From: Sporocytophaga sp.
GTDB lineage: Bacteria > Bacteroidota > Bacteroidia > Cytophagales > Cytophagaceae
Assembly (NCBI RefSeq): GCF_017745095.1
Contig: NZ_JAGHZZ010000010.1
Location: 20,997 to 84,996, forward strand
Direction: 5' to 3'
DNA: 64,000 nucleotides
The translations under genes and the position numbers were made by a program. This document shows, in pieces, positions 36,167 to 45,300 of the stretch. The notes beneath the pieces are model-generated. The model saw only the letters and a list, made by a program, of their open reading frames with translations. It was not told the origin of the DNA and ran no database searches. Within the stretch, counting starts at the first letter, position 1. Every line of letters begins with the position of its first letter.

Positions 36167-37362
36167 TGAGAAAATATATTTCAATACTATTCATAGTAAC
36201 GTATCTACTTTCCTGTGAAAGTAAAACAAAACATACTGATCATTCGGATAATGATTCTCTCTATTACACGTGTTCAATGGATCCTCAGGTAATGGAAAAG
36301 AAGCCAGGTAAGTGTCCCATATGTAAAATGGAATTAACTCCTGTTAAAATAAGCAATTCTATAGGGATAAAACTAAGTGAACAACAGGAGAAGCTGGCAA
36401 ACATCAAAACTTTACGTGTTGGATATGATTATATTGACAGTAAGATTTATGCCACTGGGGTTGTTAAAGAAAATGAAAACAATATTATTTTCATCAATGC
36501 CAGAATGGATGGAAGAATTGATAAATTGAACTTCAAGACAAAGGGTGCATTTATTAGAAAAGGAGACATCATTTACAAAATCTATTCAGAAATGCTGGCT
36601 TCTACTCAAAGTGAGTTGATAAATGCTAACAAAAAGCTTCAGGGAAATCCTAATGATGTATCTATGCGAGCTATTATGGATGCAGCTATTAAGAAGTTGG
36701 AATTATGGGGTGTTTCCAAAATACAAATAGAGAAAATTAAAATACAGAAGAAACCTTCTATACCATTTCCGATTGAAAGTCCATCTACGGGATATATAAA
36801 TAATGTTAATATTACGGAAGGAGCTATTGTAATGGAAGGAAACCCCTTGATTGAACTAACTAATTATAAAACCCTTTGGGTCGATGCTGAATTTTATTCT
36901 ACAGAAATTATAAAAATTAGAAAAGGAAGCTTGGTTGACGTGAAGATAGAAGGCACACAAGATTCCATGATAAAAGGAAAAGTTATAGAAGTCTTGCCAC
37001 AAGTTTCTTCTGGTTCTGCAGTAACCATTGTAAGAATTCTTGTCGTACCGGATTCGCTAAATGCACGGCCAGGTATGCAAGCTAATATTTATTGGCATCA
37101 TTCTAACGAAAAGACACTTATGGTTCCATCTAACGCTGTATTGAGAGATAGTAAAGGAACAATTGTATGGGTTAAAAAAGGTGGTATTTATGAATCAAAA
37201 ATAGTACATATTGGAGAAATTTCCGGTGACAGAGCATCTATACATCATGGATTAAATGAAGGTGATACTGTAGTAATCTCCGGATCTTACCTTTTGCAAA
37301 GTGAAAATATTTTGAAGAAGGGTGGTAGTCACATGGAAGGACATAACATGTCTACCATGTAG
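36166..37362 (+). CDS. cusB: CusB-like periplasmic adaptor lipoprotein with heavy-metal-binding domain (second of two)
   Basis: This 398-aa lipoprotein (lipobox LLSC, Cys17) contains a short heavy-metal-binding domain (YYTCSMDPQVMEKKPGKCPI, 33-52, with Cys36, Cys50, Cys53; Asp39 replaces the usual His of MHP). The adaptor core follows: ARMDGRIDKLNFKTKGAFI, helical hairpin, and barrel domains with MVPSNAVLRDSKG typical of the family. The C-terminus is Met/His-rich (GSHMEGHNMSTM), suited to Cu(I)/Ag(I). It is not a recent copy of the first adaptor; identity looks low outside the motifs. Two adaptors per pump could form a hexamer of mixed type, or each may serve a different half-reaction. Confidence 0.9.
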   Translation: MRKYISILFIVTYLLSCESKTKHTDHSDNDSLYYTCSMDPQVMEKKPGKCPICKMELTPVKISNSIGIKLSEQQEKLANIKTLRVGYDYIDSKIYATGVVKENENNIIFINARMDGRIDKLNFKTKGAFIRKGDIIYKIYSEMLASTQSELINANKKLQGNPNDVSMRAIMDAAIKKLELWGVSKIQIEKIKIQKKPSIPFPIESPSTGYINNVNITEGAIVMEGNPLIELTNYKTLWVDAEFYSTEIIKIRKGSLVDVKIEGTQDSMIKGKVIEVLPQVSSGSAVTIVRILVVPDSLNARPGMQANIYWHHSNEKTLMVPSNAVLRDSKGTIVWVKKGGIYESKIVHIGEISGDRASIHHGLNEGDTVVISGSYLLQSENILKKGGSHMEGHNMSTM

Positions 37363-37496
37363 AATTTACTTGCAGTATATAGTCTGCAATCGAAATATTG
37401 CCGAATTGTAATACAGCAAATTTATTGTTAATTTACTTTAATAAGTATTTGAATCTATATGATTTAATTAATTTGAATGCTATAAAAATATCTATC

Positions 37497-37868
37497 ATGA
37501 AACTTTATTTTAAAATTCCTCAGAAATTAAAGACCTATTTCGATAAAGAAATAACGTTATATCAACAGGCTTTTAATGATGGAGAGCTTCAAGTTGCATG
37601 GCGCCATTTAGAAAGAGCTCACATACTTGGACAAGCTTATCCTTTTGAGCATTCATATGCCCATTGGCTGATGTTGAGATTCGGAATTAGGATAAAAAGT
37701 ATAAAAGAAACAGTGGGGCAAATTCCACGTTTGCTTGTGGGTGGTGTAAAATCATTCGTAGGGATAATTCCTGTTGGCAATACAGGTGGATCTAATGTTC
37801 CTCCTCTTAAAACTATGGAAATTCCAGAGGATCTTAAAGAGATTTTATTACTACATAGTGGATTATAA
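37497..37868 (+). CDS. DUF3703 family protein
   Basis: This 123-aa cytoplasmic protein contains the DUF3703 signature: AFNDGELQVAWRHLERAHILGQ near 23-44 and a following HSYAHWLMLRFGIR helix with histidines. The family commonly accompanies metal-resistance operons and may bind metal through those histidines, but its function is not established. Its C-terminal half includes a Gly/Pro-rich stretch (VGNTGGSNVPP). I start at ATG 37497; an upstream ATG at 37398 would add 33 residues without family similarity. It lies 134 bp after the second adaptor and ends with a terminator, so it is the last gene of the metal cluster. Confidence 0.85.
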   Translation: MKLYFKIPQKLKTYFDKEITLYQQAFNDGELQVAWRHLERAHILGQAYPFEHSYAHWLMLRFGIRIKSIKETVGQIPRLLVGGVKSFVGIIPVGNTGGSNVPPLKTMEIPEDLKEILLLHSGL

Positions 37869-37911
37869 ATTTGAAAAACTGCGTTTTATCACTTTTTCAT
37901 TAGTTTAACAT

Positions 37912-37938
37912 GGGACATTTTATTGTCCCTTTTTTTTG
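37912..37938 (+). terminator. Rho-independent terminator of the metal cluster
   Basis: GGGACA (37912-37917) pairs with TGTCCC (37924-37929) over a 6-nt loop, followed by nine or more T residues. It lies 43 bp after the DUF3703 stop. Confidence 0.8.
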
Positions 37939-38297
37939 AGTTTTATCTTACTTGATTGGTTTATCCTTCTTATTTTTAATATTTATCCATCTATGATTTA
38001 GGATACTCTTTGCTCTCTTTAATAGTGAATTTGTGCAATACGGAAATTCCTTTAAAAGGATACATATTAAATGCTATTTAGATACTAAATGGAAAGAAAC
38101 TATATCTGTGTAAAAATATTTTTGGGAAATTAAATATATAGTTATTTCAAGGGTAGACAGAGGATTTTTATGAAGTTAAATTTCTACCTGTAGATTTTTT
38201 CGAACACCCCTGAAAACATCGTTAGGGAATTGTCGTATAGGGTCGAAGTGCTAATGTATATTATAAATTTTATATATAGTTAAGCAATATTTCGATT
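37939..38297. other. Intergenic region before the OmpA-domain gene, no gene seen
   Basis: These 359 AT-rich bases separate the metal cluster from the OmpA-domain gene at 38298. TACCTGTAG (about 38188) also occurs upstream of the SprB-OmpA gene (near 39226), in the same orientation relative to the genes. It is only nine bases, so it may be chance. I saw no gene, RNA or repeat. Confidence 0.4.
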
Positions 38298-39008
38298 ATG
38301 AAAAACGCATTTTATATCATTTTATCATTATGTATTACAGCATCGGGTTTAAAATCACAGAACCTTGTGAATAATCTTAATGCTAAAGAGACAGAAGCGG
38401 TTTTAATAGGAATAGTTACAGATAAAAATAAAATTCCTGAAAAAAATATTGTCTATACCATTAAAAGTGACGATAAAACTTACAATAAAAAAGGACTTAC
38501 AGATGAAGATGGAAAGTTTACTCTCATCGTGCCTAAGGGAAAGAAATATAATGTAAAGGTGACTAAAATGGGGTTTGAATATGATTTCACATCTCAAGTT
38601 CCCACTGTTAAAGGCCCTCTTGAAATCGTTCAGAATTATATGATGACCTTTACTATGGATTTCAGACGGACCTATAAACTTGAACATATCTATTTTGACC
38701 CAAATAAATGGGATATCAAAAGTGAATCACAACCTTCATTGGATTCATTGGCCAATACATTTGTTACAAATCCAATGTTTGTTGCTGAAATTGCAGGATA
38801 TACAGATAATGTTGGAGATGATGTAGATAATCTAAGATTGTCACAGAGAAGAGCAAATGCTATAAGAGATTACTTACTAGGTAAAGGTGTAGATCCTGCT
38901 CGTGTTTACGCCAAGGGATATGGAGAGAATTACCCAATAGCATCTAATGAAACTACAGAGGGAAGAAGTAAGAATAGACGTACAGAGGTTAAAGTGATGT
39001 TTGAATGA
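38298..39008 (+). CDS. OmpA-family protein with CarboxypepD-regulatory-like domain
   Basis: This 236-aa exported protein has a signal peptide (MKNAFYIILSLCITASGLKSQ). Residues 30-110 form a transthyretin-like/carboxypeptidase-regulatory-type beta-sandwich (AVLIGIVTDKNKIPEKNIVY, GLTDEDGKFTLIVPKGK). Residues about 127-235 form an OmpA C-terminal domain (IYFDPNKWDIKSES, AGYTDNVGDDVDNLRLSQRR, YGENYPIASNETTEGRSKNR), including the conserved Asp/Arg positions for peptidoglycan binding. There is no beta-barrel, so it is periplasmic or outer-membrane associated. It lies upstream of the SprB-OmpA giant on the same strand (390 bp apart). Tying a surface assembly to peptidoglycan is a plausible common role. 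Confidence 0.88.
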   Translation: MKNAFYIILSLCITASGLKSQNLVNNLNAKETEAVLIGIVTDKNKIPEKNIVYTIKSDDKTYNKKGLTDEDGKFTLIVPKGKKYNVKVTKMGFEYDFTSQVPTVKGPLEIVQNYMMTFTMDFRRTYKLEHIYFDPNKWDIKSESQPSLDSLANTFVTNPMFVAEIAGYTDNVGDDVDNLRLSQRRANAIRDYLLGKGVDPARVYAKGYGENYPIASNETTEGRSKNRRTEVKVMFE

Positions 39009-39398
39009 GTATCCTGATTTTGCTTATTTCATTATTTATTAAAATTCAGTTTTATCGAAGAAAATTTACAAATAGACATATGTTTACAGGTTCAAAAGAA
39101 ATTATTCAAATCAATAGTGCTTGATTTTTTGTATAAATGAATTTAGAGGTTAGGTTAAATAAACTTCTGATTCAGTCAATCGTCAGCTAATTCAATAGAT
39201 ACAGGTATTATTTATTTATATATATACCTGTAGTGCATATTTACTTTAAATCAATACTCCTAAGAAAATTCTTGTGAATCATTCTCTTTAACAGAGAGAT
39301 AGAGGGTTATATATTGAATATTTATAAATAGGAAAGTAGAATGGTTTATTGGATCACAGATTTTTCAACAGCAATTATTATATCAATAACCTAATTAT
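39009..39398. other. Intergenic region before the SprB-OmpA gene
   Basis: These 390 bp contain no reading frame I can support. The only structure is a 9-bp inverted repeat at 39200-39232. The long AT-rich leader should hold the promoter for the 2218-aa protein gene. Confidence 0.4.
39200..39232. promoter_or_regulatory. 9-bp inverted repeat upstream of the SprB-OmpA gene
   Basis: TACAGGTAT (39200-39208) and ATACCTGTA (39224-39232) are perfect inverted copies with a 15-nt AT-only spacer. No T-tract follows. A dimeric regulator site or a 5'-leader hairpin are options. It lies 166 bp before the ATG. Confidence 0.35.
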
Positions 39399-42300
39399 AT
39401 GCATTTAAAACGACAAATTAAGCATATATTATTTTCTCTCTTGCTCTTGTTCATGTACTCTCATGGATATGGGCAGACAGATGAAAATAGTTCAGGAGTA
39501 AGGATTACTCAATCAACTTTGACTAAAGTTAAACTAGTCTATTTAAAAAATAACTTATGTAATGGTGACAATAAAGGTGCCATTGATATAAACGTAACTG
39601 GTGGTATTCCTCCGTATTCATACAAATGGAGTAACGGTGCAACAACCCAGGATATTACTGGTCTTAAAGCCGGAACATATAAACTTTATGTTGCTGACTC
39701 CTATAAATGTAAAGACTCAATTGTAGTGGAAGTTTCTGAACCTTCTAAATTAAGTGTAGAAACTGATTCGGTAGCTCATATACTATGTTTTGGTTTTAAG
39801 AAAGGATTAGTAGCAATATCAGTTAAGGGAGGTGTTGAACCATACAAATATAGTTGGAGCAACGGTGCTACAACTCAGGATATTCATGAAGTACCAGCAG
39901 GTACTTATTCTGTTTTGGTTTCTGATGCTAACAATTGTCAGGAGATTCTATCTGTAAATGTTGAGCAAAAGCCTTTAATTGTAAGGTCTATTGATGATGT
40001 CTCAAATATTAAATGTAGTGGAGATAGTACCGGAAAAGTTGATATATCAGTTTCAGGTGGTGTTCCTCCATATCGTTATTTGTGGAATAATGGATCAACA
40101 AAGGAAGATCTTCATAACGTGCCTGCCGGCAAATACTATGTTGTGGTAACAGATGCGAACAATTGCCAGGAAGCATCAACCACAAATGTAAAGGAACCTG
40201 ATAAGCTGACTTTAAAGATAGATGAATTAAAGCACATCAAATGTTATGGAGATAAAGGTGGTGCAATAAATGTTTCAATTCATGGTGGCGTAGGTCCTTT
40301 TAAATATAAATGGAGCAATGGTGCAACGACCCAGGATATTACGGGGATCACAGCAGGTAGCTATACTTTAAATGTAGTAGATTTTAATGGTTGTAAAACA
40401 ACTATATCTGCTACAATTAATCAACCTCCATTATTAAGTGCTGCATTAGGTGAACTTAAAAATGTTAGCTTTTTCGGTGGAAAAGATGGTTCGATAAATA
40501 TTAAAGTGGATGGAGGCGTTCCTCCTTATTCTTATAAATGGACTAATGGTGCAACGACTAAAGATGTTTCAGGGCTTCAGGCTGGTAGTTATTCTGTTAT
40601 AGTATCTGATGCTACAGGATGTAGTAAAACTGTAATTGTAAATATCACACAGCCTCAGTTGCTTTCTCTAAAACTTGATAATCTTAAAGATGTTAAGTGT
40701 AACGGAAATAAAGAAGGAGAAATTCAGATTGCTGTAACTGGTGGTGTGGCTCCTTATAAATTTAAATGGAATAATGGTGCAACTACACAGAATCTTTCTG
40801 GAGTTGGAGCCGGAAATTACTCTGTTGAGGTAATTGATGCTAATGGTATAACAAAAAGTTTGAGCTTTGTTATCAATCAACCAGAACCTTTTACGTCCAA
40901 AGTAGAAGGAGTAGAAAATATTTTATGTAATGGTGATTACAAAGGAGCTGTGAATATATCAGTTGGTGGAGGTATTAAGCCTTATACATATAAGTGGAGC
41001 AATGGAACAATTACAGAAGATTTGGTTAATATTCCTGCAGGAAATTATTCAGCAGAAATTAAAGATGCTAATGGCTGTTTAACTTCTGTTAGCACAACTA
41101 TTACAGAATCTCCAGCGATTGCATTACAGGTTGGTGAGGTTAAAAATATTTTATGTAACGGAAATAAATCCGGGGCTATTAATATTTCAGTTAATGGAGG
41201 GATTGCTCCATATTCCTATTCATGGAGTAATGGTGCTACAACAAAAGATCTCGCAAATATTGGTTCAGGTGATTATTCACTTAAAGTAACAGATTCTAAA
41301 GGATGTTTTAAAACAGTTAAGGCAAGTGTTACACAACCAACTCCTCTTACTGTTGATAAGCAATCATTGAAAGATGTTAGCTGTAATGGCGGTAATAATG
41401 GAACAATAAATATTGCAGTAGCAGGTGGTGTTCTTCCATATACATATAAATGGAGCAATGGGACAACTTCAAAAGACCTGAGCAATGCAATAGCTGGAAG
41501 TTATACTGTAAATGTTTCTGACGCTAATGGATGTACTAATTCTTTAAGTGCTACCATTACTCAACCTACTAAAGTAGTTTCTACTTTGGAAGCAGTAACT
41601 AATATTAATTGTAATGGAGACAGTAAAGGTGCTGTTAATATCTCAGTTTCAGGAGGTGTACTTCCTTATTCTTATAAATGGAATAATGGAGCTACTACTC
41701 AGGACTTAGTTGGCGTTAAGGCTGGTTCGTATTCAGTGAGTATCGCAGATGCTCATGGATGTAAGGATACTTTGTCTGCAAAGATCAATCAAAATTCTTT
41801 GATGGAAGTTTCAGTAGAATCATCTAAAGACATTAAGTGTTTTGGCGAAAGTAAAGGTGCTGTAAATATTTCTGTTAAAGGTGGTGTTACTCCATATACA
41901 TATATTTGGAATAATGGTGCCGTTACACAGAATATTTTAGATGTTCCGGCGGGATTATATTCAGTAACTGTTACAGATGCTGTTGGATGTAAAAAAATAG
42001 CTAGCTCTAAAATTTCTGAGCCAGTTTTATTTCAAGCTAATCTTGATGGTGTGACAGATGTTAAATGTCATGGAGATAGTACAGGATCAATCCAAGTTTC
42101 TGCTAAAGGTGGGGTAACACCTTACTCTTATAGATGGTCAAATGGATCTACTTCTGAAGACATTTCAAAATTAAAAGCTGGTTCTTATTCTTTGAAAGTA
42201 TCTGATGCGAACGGATGTACTGAAAATATTTCAGCTAACATTTCTCAGCCAACTACTCTGATAACTTCCATAGAATCTTTAACAAATGTTGAGTGTAATG

Positions 42301-45300
42301 GTGAGAATACAGGTATAGTCAATATCTCAGTTAAAGGAGGTACTAGCCCATATTCGTATACTTGGAGTAATAGTGCAAAAACAGAAGACTTAACAAACGT
42401 TTCTGCAGGTAATTATTCTGTAAAGGTTTTAGATGCCAATGGATGTCAGAAGTCTTTAACCGCAAATATTACTGCACCTCCTGCACTAATTGTTTCTCTT
42501 GATGCTGCGAAACATATCAATTGTTATGGAGAGAAAAAAGGAGCTATCAGTGTTTCTGTAAAAGGTGGAGTAGGTCCGTATTCTTATACCTGGAGTAATG
42601 GAGCTACTACTGAAGATATTATGGATGTACCTGCTGGAAACTATACCGTAAGGGTTTCTGATGCAAAAGGTTGTATTACTACTTTAAATCAAGAGATTAA
42701 TCAGCCTGCTATGTTAACTGCTTCAGTTGATGCGGTTAAAAATATTCCATGTTATGGAGATACAACTGGCTCAATTAATATTTCTGTTAAAGGTGGATCC
42801 CTACCATATAATTTCAAATGGAGTAACGGGGCAACTACTGAAGATCTTAAAGGATTATCAGCTGGAAACTATACTGTAACTATTACAGATGCTAAAGGCT
42901 GTATAGAAACTCTATCTGCTAAAGTTTCAAGCCCTGCAGCTTTAACTCAATCTCTGGAGTCTGTAAAGCACGTTCAGTGTAATGGCGATAAAAGTGGAAT
43001 TGTAAACATAACTGTTGTGGGTGGTACTGGACCTTATGTTTATAAATGGAGCAACGGAGCAACTACACAAGACTTAACAGAAGTTGGTGCTGGTTCATAT
43101 TCTGTCACTCTTTCTGATGCAAATGGTTGTTTGGGTAAAACTATTTCTGCTACAGTAAACCAACCCACAAGTCTGGTTGCAAAAGTTGAATCTGTGAAAA
43201 ACATCATTCGCTATGGAGAAAACACGGGTGCAATTTCTGTTTCAGTTTCTGGTGGAGTTGCTCCTTATAAGTTCAGCTGGAGTAATGGTACCTTTGCTCA
43301 GAATTTAACTGCAGCTCCTGCTGGAAATTATACATGTCTTATTACAGATGCTAACGGATGTTTAAAATCTGTAAGTGCTGTTATTGAAGAACCTTCTTCT
43401 TTGGTAGCTACTATAGAATCAGTATCTAATATTCGTTGCGCTGGTGAAGTTTCTGGTGCAATTAATATTGCAGTAACCGGTGGTAACCCTCCTTATTCTT
43501 ATACATGGAGTAACGGATCTAGTACTGAAGACCTTAACAATATTCCCGTTGGTGCATACTCTGTATTGATTAAAGACGCAAACGGAAGTACTCAAACTTT
43601 AAAAGCTAATATCACTCAGCCTTCAACATTGAAATTAAAGGTAGCTGAAGTTAAAAACCTTTCTTGTTTTGATAATAATTCAGGATCTATTACTACAACG
43701 ATCACTGGAGGAGTACCTCCATATAACTTTGTATGGGATAACGGTGCCAGAACTCAGGATTTGAGCGGTATAGCTGCGGGAACATATTCAATAAGCATTA
43801 CAGATAAGAATGGCTGTTTAAGTTCAGAGAAAGTTACAGTGAAACAACCATCTGTACTAACTGCGAAAATAGTTGATGTTAAGAATTTGTCTTGTTTCGG
43901 TGATAATAAAGGAGCTCTTGATCTTTCAGTAGAAGGCGGGGTAGCACCTTATAGCTATAGCTGGAGCAATGGCGCTAAGGTTCAGGATATAACCGGCTTG
44001 AGCAAAGGTAACTACTCGGTAAAAATTATCGATGCTAATGGATGTACTGAAACAGTTGCAGAGTCAATTTCTGAACCCGAATTATTGACTGCGAGTATTG
44101 CTTCTGTGAAAAGTAACATGTGTGCAGGTGAAAAATCAGGATCAATTAACCTTTCTGTATCAGGTGGAACGGCTCCATATAAATTTAAATGGAATAGTGG
44201 CGATTCCCTTCAGAATCTACAGAATTTAAAATCTGGTAAATATAGTGTAGTTATTTCAGATGCCAAAGGATGTACTGCAAAGGCAGAAGCTACGATTGAG
44301 GAACCTAAGTTACTTTCGGCTACATTGGATAATCTAAAAGACATTAAGTGTTTTGGTGAAAGTTCAGGTGAAATAAATGTTACCGTTGCTGGTGGTGTTG
44401 AACCGTACGCATACAACTGGAATAATGGTGCTACAACTCAGGATATTGCCGGAATTGAAGCTGGTGATTATAACCTCACTGTTACTGATAAAAATGGTTG
44501 TGCAAATAATAGTATAAAAGTAAATGTTAAACAACCGTCTTTACTTTCAGTGAAATTAGATTCTGTAAGTAACATCTCTTGTCAAGGCAGCCGCCAAGGA
44601 TCAATTAATATTTCTGTAACAGGTGGCACTCAACCATATGTGTATAATTGGAGTAACGGAGCTATTGTAAAGAATATTTCAGGCCTAAGCGCTGGAAGTT
44701 ACACTGTTAAGATCAAAGATCACAATGGTTGTATGGAAACTTTGACTGCTGATATTTCAGAACCAGCTGAACTCGTTACTGCTATTGAAAGTGTTCGTCA
44801 CATGAAATGTAATGGTTTAAGCGAAGGTGAAATCATCATATCTGTGAAAGGTGGAGTTGCTCCATATAAATTTAAATGGAGTAACGGTGAGACTTCTCAG
44901 AATATTCAGAATGTTCCTAGTGGTGACTATTCTGTGACTATCACTGATGCTTTAGGATGCAGCAAAACACTTAAAACTACTATTGAGCAACCTGTAATGC
45001 TTGTAAAATCATTGGATGCTATTATGAATCTTAAATGTAATTCAGATACTTCAGGTGAAATTCATGTGAGTGTTAGTGGAGGTGTTCCACCTTATAGCTA
45101 TCAGTGGAATAATGGCGCTACTTCTCAGGATCTTATAAGAGTGCCTGCTGGAGAGTATTCTCTGACAATTACAGAAGGAAATGGTTGTTTAAGTACTATT
45201 ACAGCTACAGTTACAGAACCTACTTTATTTAGCGCAAAAGTTGCCAAAGTTACTGACATACTATGTCATGGTGAGAAAAAAGGATCAATTGTACTTGATG

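Noticed and set aside
34880-37362. The two adaptors as a recent tandem duplication or one broken gene
   Set aside because: Each has its own lipoprotein signal and full core, and they differ strongly outside the motifs.
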